DNA from: Chloroflexota bacterium
GTDB taxonomy: Bacteria > Chloroflexota > Limnocylindria > Limnocylindrales > Limnocylindraceae
Length of the DNA: 7,867 nt
Assembly (NCBI GenBank): GCA_016463555.1
Contig: JAEMRB010000047.1
Span: forward strand, 1 to 7,867
Direction of reading: 5' to 3'
Positions 1 to 5,570 of the stretch are shown piece by piece. Under the pieces are notes generated by a model. That model worked only from the letters and a program-made list of their open reading frames with translations. It had not been told where the DNA came from and did no database searches. Numbering within the stretch: position 1 is the first letter of the stretch; each line of letters starts with the position of its first letter. The position numbers and the translations under genes are program-made.

Positions 1-1668
1 AATAAGGAGTGCCCCCTGCTCGTCATCGAGCAAGCTTGCCCCGCGCTGATCCACAACAAAGCCTCGTGCCAACGCGCCAAGGGCGGCGAGAACCGCGGTG
101 CGACCCTCTTCACGAAGTTCAACGCCCGCGAGCAGGCTTCGCCCACCGATCGCATGCACCGCCTTTGATAGTGCGCGCTCCTGCAGGGCTGCTCGACGCG
201 TTTCAAGCGCAGTGAGCCGGCCAGATAGCGACGCCGCCTCAGCCTCTGCGGCGCGAGCGGCACGTTCACTCTCGCCAACTGTTGCTCGGGCGGCGGCGGC
301 GCCTGACTCCGCTTCAGCGAGTTCCCGTGACGCGGCGGCGAGACGGGCCGCGGCATCGCTCGCGGCGGTTGCAGCGAGAATGAGGACGCTCTCGGCCGCG
401 GCGGGATCTTCGCTGGCGCCATCTGCGGTAACGGCGGTGCGCTCCGCCTGGAGTCGCTCGAGACGGGCGGTGAGATCTGCGCGCTCCACCTCGCGTGAGC
501 GCTGGGCGCGCGCGGCAGAGTCACTGCTCCCCTCTCCAGTGCCCTCGGTTAGGGCTTGAAGCTCGCGGCGCGCGGCAGAGAGGTCGGCATCAAGGATCTC
601 GAGTGCGGCAACGGCCTCTGCGTCGACGGCGGGCGCCGCAGCGGCGCGCAGTGCCTCAACCGATGCGATCTCTGACTCAGCGACGGCAACCTCCGTCGCA
701 ATGCGCTCCACATCGCGCGACAGGGCGGAGGATTCAGCGTCAACGCGGGCGTGTGCCCGCTCAGCAGATTCACGGGCCTCGCGCGCCACCTCAAGGGCGC
801 GTCGAGCAACGTCGAGATCGGTGCGGGCAAGGCCAAGGCGCTCTCGACGGCGATGAGCCTCTTCGTCGGCGTTACGCAGCTGTTCGCGAATGGACTGCAG
901 CTCGCCGGTCACCGTTGAGAGCTGGCCGCCGATGCGTACTCGTCGCGAGGCGATCCAGGCGCCGCGTGCCGCTCCAAGCGCAGCGATGCGCTCTACCGCT
1001 TCGGTCAGCAGCTCTTCGCGGCCAGCCTCCTGCTTGGCAAGGGTGGCGAGGCGACGCTCTTGTGGTCGGAGGGTGCCGAGGATCTCTTCGACGCGGGCGC
1101 GATTATCGATCGCCTCCTTCATTTCGGTTTCAGCTCGTGCACGGCGTCGCTCATGGCGCGCGGTGCCGGCGAACTCTTCGACGAGCGCGCGGCGCTCTTC
1201 AGCCTTGAGGCTCAGCGCCTGGTCAACAGCACCTTGACCGATGAAGAGGAGGCCATTCTCGGCGAGGCCCGCACCATCGAGCAGCTCGTTGAGATCGCGG
1301 AGGCGAATCTTCTCGCGATTGAGCAGGTACTCCTGGCCACCACCGCGATCAGCGCGACGGGCGATCTCAATTTCGGTGAATGGCAGGTCAAAAAGACCAT
1401 CCTCATTGGCGATGGAGAGCGATACCTCTGCGAGGCCCAGGGGGCGGCGCCTCTCTGATCCCGCGAAGATGACCTCTTCCACACGCTTCGAGCGAATGCC
1501 GCGACCAGCCTCGCCGAGCGCCCAGCGCAGGGCATCCACCACGTTCGACTTGCCGCTTCCGTTTGGCCCAACGATCGCGGTGATCCCTGGGGTGAAGGCG
1601 ATCGTCGTCTTGTCGGCGAAGGTCTTGAAGCCGCTCAGTCGCACCTCGCGCAGTCGCAGGCGGCTCAC
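1..1668 (-). CDS. smc: Chromosome segregation protein SMC, N-terminal half (runs off the left edge)
   Basis: SMC is the ATPase core of bacterial condensin, which compacts and separates the chromosome with ScpA and ScpB. The frame is open from the GTG at 1668 to base 1 with no stop, giving 556 residues of a family usually near 1,150-1,200. Visible parts: the ATPase head with Walker A GPNGSGKS at residues 34-41, the adjoining RWALGE segment at 48-53, and VIFAGS shortly after. IGQGAVDQ at 143-150 contains the Q-loop Gln145. A long Ala/Arg/Glu-rich coiled coil spans about 160-495. The start of the hinge lies at about 497-556, with the LGALARGFVV segment. The second coiled coil and the Walker B/signature half lie outside the window. 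The GTG start is chosen because GGAGG lies 6 bases upstream and because it overlaps the rnc stop as GTGA, which suggests translational coupling. Identity is secure; the arm is oddly lysine-free (see findings). Confidence 0.96.
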   Translation of the reverse strand, partial: MSRLRLREVRLSGFKTFADKTTIAFTPGITAIVGPNGSGKSNVVDALRWALGEAGRGIRSKRVEEVIFAGSERRRPLGLAEVSLSIANEDGLFDLPFTEIEIARRADRGGGQEYLLNREKIRLRDLNELLDGAGLAENGLLFIGQGAVDQALSLKAEERRALVEEFAGTARHERRRARAETEMKEAIDNRARVEEILGTLRPQERRLATLAKQEAGREELLTEAVERIAALGAARGAWIASRRVRIGGQLSTVTGELQSIREQLRNADEEAHRRRERLGLARTDLDVARRALEVAREARESAERAHARVDAESSALSRDVERIATEVAVAESEIASVEALRAAAAPAVDAEAVAALEILDADLSAARRELQALTEGTGEGSSDSAARAQRSREVERADLTARLERLQAERTAVTADGASEDPAAAESVLILAATAASDAAARLAAASRELAEAESGAAAARATVGESERAARAAEAEAASLSGRLTALETRRAALQERALSKAVHAIGGRSLLAGVELREEGRTAVLAALGALARGFVVDQRGASLLDDEQGALLI

Positions 1669-2384
1669 TTTTCACCTCCGGCGGTGATGCCGAGCAGGTC
1701 GATGGCCGCCTCAGCGGCGGCGGCCTCAGCGGCACGGCGACTTGGCCCTGATCCGCGCGCTACTTCACTGCCGTCGACGCGCACGACACACTCATACGTG
1801 CGGTCGTGCTCGGGACCGGTGGTGGCGACAACGTCGTATCGCGGCAGGGAGCCGTTGCGTGCCTGTGTCCACTCCTGCAGCAGGGTCTTGATCCCCTTGC
1901 CGAGTGCGGCGCGAGGTGCGGCGAGCTCGGCGCCCATGTGCCCTTCAATGAATGTGATGGCGGCGGCGAAGCCGTGGCTCAGGTAGATCGCGCCGATGAG
2001 CCCTTCGAACGCCGCGGCGAGTGCCGCTGGACGACGTGCGCCACCGCGAGACGCCTCGCCGTCGCCGAGCAGCAACACCTCGTCGATGCCGATGCGCAGC
2101 GCAACCTCGGCAAGTGCGGCGCGTGAGACAACAGCGGCACGGCGCTCAGAGAGGTCCCCCTCCTCGGCTGCGGCGTCGTCGGCATAGAGTCGGGCAGCAA
2201 CGACGGCGCCGAGGATGGCATCGCCGAGAAACTCGAGGCGCTCATTGTCGGCACCGGCCCCAGCTTGGTGGCGTCGCGAAGGGTGCGTGAGGGCCAGCTC
2301 TACGAGCGCCTCACCCCCTGCTGGGATGCCGAGACGCTCACGCTGCGCTGGGGTCATCGAAAGTGGCGCCACTACGAGCGTCAT
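1665..2384 (-). CDS. rnc: Ribonuclease III
   Basis: RNase III cleaves double-stranded RNA in rRNA precursor maturation and mRNA turnover. From the ATG at 2384 it has 239 residues, a normal length. The catalytic domain comes first: ALTHPS at 31-36, then the signature NERLEFLGDAIL at 47-58 with Glu48, Glu51 and Asp55, then FEGLIGAIYL at 126-135 with catalytic Glu127. A double-stranded-RNA-binding domain follows at about 163-232, with LLQEWTQ, PRYDV, GPEHDRTY and a final Arg/Ala helix (RRAAEAAAAEAA). Asp55 and Glu127 are 72 residues apart, as in the E. coli pair Asp45/Glu117. Residue 124, which aligns with the metal-binding E. coli Asp114, is Ala. The start is uncertain: GTG at 2402 and ATG at 2357 are also in frame, and none has a clear ribosome site. 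The 2357 start would still keep the whole catalytic domain. The stop overlaps the smc start. Confidence 0.95.
   Translation of the reverse strand: MTLVVAPLSMTPAQRERLGIPAGGEALVELALTHPSRRHQAGAGADNERLEFLGDAILGAVVAARLYADDAAAEEGDLSERRAAVVSRAALAEVALRIGIDEVLLLGDGEASRGGARRPAALAAAFEGLIGAIYLSHGFAAAITFIEGHMGAELAAPRAALGKGIKTLLQEWTQARNGSLPRYDVVATTGPEHDRTYECVVRVDGSEVARGSGPSRRAAEAAAAEAAIDLLGITAGGEK
1675..1679 (-). promoter_or_regulatory. Shine-Dalgarno site of smc
   Basis: GGAGG on the minus strand ends 6 bases before the GTG at 1668. It lies inside the last codons of rnc. It fixes the smc start and shows that smc has its own strong ribosome entry despite the 4-base overlap with rnc. Confidence 0.85.
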
Positions 2385-2419
2385 TGGGGTGAGTGGTGGC
2401 ACGCCCTACTGGCTGCACC

Positions 2420-2437
2420 GCGCGAGGCTCGCGCCTC
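2420..2437 (-). other. GC-rich inverted repeat in the acpP-rnc gap (second hairpin)
   Basis: Two overlapping foldings are visible. One pairs 2420-2426 with 2428-2434 (7 complementary bases around one base, so about 6 pairs and a 3-base loop in practice). The other pairs GAGGC at 2424-2428 with GCCTC at 2433-2437, which in the minus-strand RNA closes a GCGA loop. No U-run follows, so it is not a standard intrinsic terminator. In a GC-rich spacer such repeats can arise by chance. Confidence 0.35.
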
Positions 2438-2442
2438 ACGCC

Positions 2443-2460
2443 GGCGGCCAAGGGGCCGCC
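2443..2460 (-). other. Perfect 7-bp hairpin just after the acpP stop
   Basis: In the minus-strand transcript GGCGGCC, a CCTT loop and GGCCGCC form a perfect GC-only hairpin. It begins 5 bases after the acpP stop codon (2466-2468). There is no downstream U-tract. It may protect the 3' end of acpP mRNA, slow RNA polymerase, or mark a processing point between acpP and rnc. This role is inferred only from position. Confidence 0.5.
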
Positions 2461-2465
2461 CCATC

Positions 2466-2711
2466 TCAGCCCTTCTTCTCGATGATGGCGTTGACGGCGT
2501 CCTGGACCGTCTTGATCTTGCCAAGCTCTTCGTCAGCAATGGTCACGCCGAACTTCTCCTCGAGGCCCATCGCAAACTCAACAAGGTCGAGGGAGTCTGC
2601 ATTGAGGTCTTCGATAAAGGCGGCCTCAGGCTTGACCTTCTCCTTCTCAACACCGAGCTGCTCAACGATATAAGCCTGGAGCTCCTGGAAGATCTGATCC
2701 TTGTCGGTCAT
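2466..2711 (-). CDS. acpP: Acyl carrier protein
   Basis: ACP carries growing acyl chains on a phosphopantetheine arm for fatty acid synthesis and donates acyl groups to PlsX. The protein has 81 residues, the usual size, and is acidic and helical. The DSLD motif at 39-42 gives Ser40 as the phosphopantetheine attachment site. It sits in the family context DLNADSLDLVEF and is followed by LEEKFGVTIADEE, the recognition helix II/III region. The ATG at 2711 is fixed by GGAGGG 8 bases upstream and overlaps the nusB stop as ATGA. It is clearly richer in Lys than its neighbours, which fits a highly expressed, conserved protein. Unlike the Bacillus operon there is no fabD or fabG directly before it. 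The next gene, rnc, starts after a spacer with two hairpins. Confidence 0.98.
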   Translation of the reverse strand: MTDKDQIFQELQAYIVEQLGVEKEKVKPEAAFIEDLNADSLDLVEFAMGLEEKFGVTIADEELGKIKTVQDAVNAIIEKKG

Positions 2712-3187
2712 GAGTTACTCCCTCCGTCTATCTCCGCCGTGGCGGCAACCTCGCGAAGCGCGGTGCCGAGCACGCCGTTGACCAGTTTGCGGGCCGGTTC
2801 GCCGCTATACGTGCGAGCGAGCGAGGTCCACGCAGCGATCGCCTCGGTCGGCGCCGCCGTGCGGGAGTGTATCACCTCCCCTAGGCCGCACCGCAGGAGG
2901 GAACGGTCAATCCGGGCCATTGTTGCAAGGGGGAAGGCGGTGGCGAGGCGCTCAATTGTGGCATCAATTTGTGGGCGACTTGCCTCCACCACCTCAAGAA
3001 GCGGCCGGGACCAGAGGAGAGTCTCCTCAGGGACCTCTCCAGCCGCAACGCGTCGCTCCAGCACCGCCAGCGCCGTGCGCATCCCGAAGTCCGACTCATA
3101 GAGGGCGGTGAGTGCATCGCGTCGACCCGCCGTATGGGCACGCGCCGCCGCATCCTTCGGCGCAGCCGAAGCTCGCCGGGTTGCCAC
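2708..3187 (-). CDS. nusB: Transcription antitermination factor NusB
   Basis: NusB binds boxA RNA together with ribosomal protein S10 (NusE) and helps RNA polymerase read through rRNA operons. From the GTG at 3187 it has 159 residues, near the family norm. The all-helical NusB core is recognisable: GRRDALTALYESD at 21-33, then MARIDRSLLRCGLGEV at 90-105, and the C-terminal signature with EPARKLVNGVLG at 130-141. Residues 1-20 are an Ala/Arg-rich leader that could contact RNA, but this is not conserved sequence I recognise. The frame stays open upstream to 3427, but that part lies antiparallel to nothing and inside plsX in another frame, so I take the GTG one base after the plsX stop. No clear ribosome site precedes it, so translation is probably coupled to plsX. 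Its 3' end overlaps acpP by 4 bases. Its place in a lipid gene block is unusual. Confidence 0.9.
   Translation of the reverse strand: MATRRASAAPKDAAARAHTAGRRDALTALYESDFGMRTALAVLERRVAAGEVPEETLLWSRPLLEVVEASRPQIDATIERLATAFPLATMARIDRSLLRCGLGEVIHSRTAAPTEAIAAWTSLARTYSGEPARKLVNGVLGTALREVAATAEIDGGSNS
2720..2725 (-). promoter_or_regulatory. Shine-Dalgarno site of acpP
   Basis: GGAGGG on the minus strand, 8 bases before the ATG at 2711 and inside the 3' end of nusB. It is one of the three strong ribosome sites in the window, in keeping with a high demand for ACP. Confidence 0.85.
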
Positions 3188-3188
3188 C

Positions 3189-4235
3189 TTACGCCGGCCC
3201 GACGGGGAGACCGTCGGGGGCGGAGATCTTGCTCTCGGCGAGCGACGAGGCGATCTGCTCGGTGACTCGCTCGCGCACGGCTCGCGCCGCCGTCGCACAG
3301 GCGAAGTAGACCATGCGCGAACGGGCACGGCCATGTGTGATCGCCACGGTCCCCTGCACCCCCAAAAGGATTGCTGCACCAATCCGCTCGTAGTCGAGCT
3401 GGGTTCGAATTCGTGCGATCGAACCACGCATCAGCAGCGCGGCGATTGGACCGAATGGGAGGCGACGAAACTCTGCACGGAACATGTCGGTGATAGTGGT
3501 CGTTACCCCTTCAACAAGTTTGATCGCAACGTTGCCGAGCACCGCATCGCAGACCACCACGTCGGCCTCATCAGCGGCGAGGTGACGACCCTCAACATTC
3601 CCCGTGAAGTTCAGCGACGACTGATCGAGGAGCTCGGTGGCACGCTGGATGCGCACATCGCCCTTCCCCTTCTCCTCGCCGATGGAGAGGAGTGCGACGC
3701 GTGGATTAGCGACGCCAAGGACGTGCTGAGAGAAGATCTGACCCATATGCGCGTACTGATACAGATTCTCTGCGGTTGAGTCTGGGTTCGCGCCAACATC
3801 AAGCAGCAGCAGCGGCTTCTCGCGCAAGAGGAACTGCACGGCGATGGCCGGTCGAATCACCCCTTTGATGCGGCCGATGATCAGAACCCCTGCCGCCATC
3901 CCGGCGCCGGTGTGGCCAGCGGTGACGACCGCATCGGCGAGCTTGTCGCGTACGAGTGTTGCTGCCACGACCATCGATGCGTCTTTGCGTTCGCGCACAG
4001 CGATCGCGGGATTCTCTTCCATGGTGATCACACCTGGGCCGTGAACAATGGAGACATTGGATGGGAGATCGCCACCGGCGATGGTGCGAATGATCTGCTC
4101 ATCACCGACGAGGGTCAGGTGGTCGCTGGGATTCTCTTTGGCCCATCGCAGGCCGCCTGGGACAACTTCGGTGGGACCGTGGTCGCCACCCATCGCATCG
4201 AGGGCGAGGCGGACAGTGCCGCCCGACGCGCTCAT
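3189..4235 (-). CDS. plsX: Phosphate acyltransferase PlsX
   Basis: PlsX is a peripheral membrane enzyme that turns acyl-ACP and phosphate into acyl-phosphate, the donor used by PlsY to start phospholipid synthesis. The protein has 348 residues, the family's normal size, and is colinear throughout. It begins with LALDAMGGDHGPTEVV at 10-25. Other family blocks are ITMEENPAIAVRERKDASM at 70-88, GRIKGVIRPAIA at 121-132, LLLDVGANPD at 143-152, and FTGNVEGRHL at 210-219. Three blocks differ from the B. subtilis protein as I recall it. The SAGNTGA motif reads TAGHTGA (His108), the LPT segment after RPAIA is missing, and AHGSSD near the C-terminus reads THGRAR at 300-305. The ATG follows the rpmF stop by 6 bases and has no clear ribosome site. 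The rpmF-plsX pairing is conserved in many bacteria. Function is likely retained but should be treated as a divergent form. Confidence 0.95.
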   Translation of the reverse strand: MSASGGTVRLALDAMGGDHGPTEVVPGGLRWAKENPSDHLTLVGDEQIIRTIAGGDLPSNVSIVHGPGVITMEENPAIAVRERKDASMVVAATLVRDKLADAVVTAGHTGAGMAAGVLIIGRIKGVIRPAIAVQFLLREKPLLLLDVGANPDSTAENLYQYAHMGQIFSQHVLGVANPRVALLSIGEEKGKGDVRIQRATELLDQSSLNFTGNVEGRHLAADEADVVVCDAVLGNVAIKLVEGVTTTITDMFRAEFRRLPFGPIAALLMRGSIARIRTQLDYERIGAAILLGVQGTVAITHGRARSRMVYFACATAARAVRERVTEQIASSLAESKISAPDGLPVGPA

Positions 4236-4241
4236 TGCGAG

Positions 4242-4445
4242 TTAGGCGTCGGCGACGTCCGCGTCCGGCGCAGGTCGGCGGATGACCTCGCGGCCGCGAT
4301 AGGTTCCGCACTCTAGGCAGGCATGATGCGCACGCTTGACGGCGTTGCACTGTGGGCAGCGATCCATGGTTGGGAGCGTCAAGGCATGGTGCGAACGTCG
4401 GTCACCCTGACGTGCGTGCGACTTCTTCCGCTTAGGTACGCCCAT
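4242..4445 (-). CDS. rpmF: Large-subunit ribosomal protein bL32
   Basis: bL32 is a small zinc-binding protein of the 50S subunit. The 67-residue protein opens with the family start MGVPKRKKSHAR, followed by a basic stretch (RRSHH) that contacts 23S rRNA. A four-cysteine zinc ribbon follows: Cys30, Cys33, Cys43 and Cys46 (CPQC and CLEC). This is the zinc-containing (C+) form, not the cysteine-free form some bacteria express under zinc shortage. The tail after residue 54 is an acidic/Ala extension with no recognised role. A GAGG ribosome site at 4455-4458 lies 9 bases before the ATG, separated by an A-rich spacer. It follows the DUF177 gene by 53 bases and precedes plsX by 6, the usual bacterial arrangement. 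Confidence 0.97.
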   Translation of the reverse strand: MGVPKRKKSHARQGDRRSHHALTLPTMDRCPQCNAVKRAHHACLECGTYRGREVIRRPAPDADVADA

Positions 4446-4466
4446 GTTTTTTGACCTCGCTCGTTG

Positions 4467-4482
4467 GCGCCCGACTGGGCGC
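4467..4482 (-). other. Small hairpin between the DUF177 gene and rpmF
   Basis: GCGCCC at 4467-4472 and GGGCGC at 4477-4482 pair perfectly around a 4-base loop, within the 53-base spacer upstream of rpmF. No U-tract follows it on either strand. It lies about 20 bases from the rpmF start, so it could modulate rpmF translation or read-through. No riboswitch or ribosomal-protein binding motif is recognised. Confidence 0.35.
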
Positions 4483-4498
4483 GCCTTGGAGGGGAATC

Positions 4499-5038
4499 CT
4501 ACCCGATCGGCGCGCCTTCGTCCCCTTCAGGGGGGAGGAGGGCCGCAAGGCCAGCCAAACGAGGGTCTAGCCCCCGCTCAGGACAGGCGCTGGCGGGGTG
4601 CTCCGCGCCGCAGAGGCCGCAGCGCTCTGGGCAGGGTGGCGTACAGAGCAGCACCAGGCGACGTGTGAGATCGAGCGCCTCCAAAGCGAGGCGACCAACA
4701 TCAACGCTGTTCCCCTTGCCGATCTGGAGGACCCCCTCCGTCGCATGCCGGGACTCAAGTGCCTCCTCATCGATTGGGGCGCTCAGCTGCGCCGCTGCGG
4801 GGGCGAGGCAGCGCCCGCAGGCTCCCTCCTGGCTGCCGCGTACGGTTCCAACGATGCGCACGCCGCGATTGGTTCGGTCGATTCGAACCTGGACCGCAGC
4901 CTTGAAGAGCTCGTCGTCGAGGCGATCCTCGACCGTAAATGGCTCCAGGGTGAAGGTACCCCCCGACGATTCGGCGAGGAGTGGCGAAAGGTCAACGGGA
5001 TAGAGGGGCGGCACCAATGCCGCCGATTCGTTCTCCAC
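4499..5038 (-). CDS. DUF177/YceD-family protein, probable 23S rRNA accumulation factor
   Basis: The family (YceD in E. coli) is linked to 23S rRNA accumulation and is nearly always encoded beside rpmF, as here. The biochemical activity is not established. The 179-residue protein has a beta-rich N-terminal half with FTVEDRLDDE near 34-43. The family Cys motif CGRCL, with Cys74 and Cys77, follows. A C-terminal cysteine cluster is also present: Cys132, Cys136, Cys140, Cys143 and Cys152, reading PERCGLCG at 137-144 where relatives show a CKGLCPxCG-like motif. This suggests a bound metal, probably zinc, which E. coli-type members lack. A short DPRLAGLAALL helix follows, as in relatives. The start is a GTG 3 bases after the coaD stop with only a weak upstream AAGG, so coupled translation is likely. 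Family assignment is confident; function is taken from the family. Confidence 0.9.
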   Translation of the reverse strand: MENESAALVPPLYPVDLSPLLAESSGGTFTLEPFTVEDRLDDELFKAAVQVRIDRTNRGVRIVGTVRGSQEGACGRCLAPAAAQLSAPIDEEALESRHATEGVLQIGKGNSVDVGRLALEALDLTRRLVLLCTPPCPERCGLCGAEHPASACPERGLDPRLAGLAALLPPEGDEGAPIG

Positions 5039-5041
5039 AAA

Positions 5042-5557
5042 CTACGCCTTCGACGCTCGGCGTCGCGCGGCAGCGGTGAGAACGGGGACGACGGCGGCGG
5101 GCACGAGTCGGTCGAGCGGCCCGCCATAGCGCGCCACCTCGCGAACGAGCCGGCTCGAGGTGGAAGCGTGTTCCGGGGCTGTCATCAAGAAGGCGGTTTC
5201 GATCTCTGGTGCGAGCAGCCGGTTCGCGTGGGCCATACGGAGCTCGGCCTCAAAGTCGGAGCCGGCACGGAGACCACGAATGATCAGGGTCGCCCCCGCT
5301 TCGGCAGCAACACGAACGGCGAGATTCGATGCAGAGAGGATCTGCACTCGTGCGCTCGCAGCGCCGAGCTCAGCATCAATCACGCTTCGCAGGAGAGCGG
5401 TGCGCTCATCAAGCGTGAGGAGTGCCTCTTTGTCGGAGTTCGGCAGGATTGCAACAACGAGACGATCAGCGATCGCGAGGCTACGGCGAATCAGATCGAT
5501 GTGACCGAACGTCACAGGATCGAAACTGCCCGGATAGAGCGCCACTCGTTCACTCAT
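5042..5557 (-). CDS. coaD: Phosphopantetheine adenylyltransferase
   Basis: CoaD transfers AMP from ATP to 4'-phosphopantetheine to make dephospho-CoA, the next-to-last step of CoA synthesis. It is cytoplasmic and usually a hexamer. The protein has 171 residues, close to the family norm. It begins with the nucleotidyltransferase motif YPGSFDPVTFGH at 8-19, where the TxGH-type motif ends in His19. RGLRAGSDFEAELRMA at 94-109 is the substrate-binding block, with AGS where most members have AVS. The second ATP-binding block is STSSRLVREVARYGG at 132-146. I choose the ATG at 5557: GGAGG lies 6 bases upstream, whereas the in-frame TTG at 5563 directly abuts that site. It follows rsmD by 13 bases, a pairing common in bacteria. 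The product supplies the CoA from which the acpP product gets its prosthetic arm. Confidence 0.97.
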   Translation of the reverse strand: MSERVALYPGSFDPVTFGHIDLIRRSLAIADRLVVAILPNSDKEALLTLDERTALLRSVIDAELGAASARVQILSASNLAVRVAAEAGATLIIRGLRAGSDFEAELRMAHANRLLAPEIETAFLMTAPEHASTSSRLVREVARYGGPLDRLVPAAVVPVLTAAARRRASKA

Positions 5558-5563
5558 TGCCAA

Positions 5564-5568
5564 CCTCC
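5564..5568 (-). promoter_or_regulatory. Shine-Dalgarno site of coaD
   Basis: GGAGG on the minus strand, in the rsmD-coaD gap, ending 6 bases before the ATG at 5557. It decides between this ATG and the in-frame TTG at 5563, which touches the site and would have no spacer. Confidence 0.85.
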
Positions 5569-5570
5569 GC

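Noticed and set aside
9..1458. Several plus-strand frames of 68-237 codons opposite smc
   Set aside because: The minus-strand smc frame is open over the whole region with clear SMC motifs. The plus-strand products are low-complexity Arg/Ala/Ser sequences typical of shadow frames.
2420..2460. Intrinsic terminator after acpP
   Set aside because: The hairpins are GC-rich but no run of U follows them in the transcript.
3188..3427. An N-terminal extension of NusB starting as far upstream as 3427
   Set aside because: It would overlap 80 codons of plsX in another frame and is Arg/Ser/Pro-rich without NusB similarity. The GTG at 3187 gives a normal-length protein.
2265..3779. Plus-strand open frames of 278 and 223 codons (2265-3101 and 3108-3779)
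   Set aside because: They are antisense to rnc, acpP, nusB and plsX, show no family motifs and have no convincing ribosome site.
5558..5563. TTG start for coaD at 5563
   Set aside because: The GGAGG site touches this codon with no spacer, while the ATG at 5557 has a 6-base spacer and gives the usual CoaD N-terminus.
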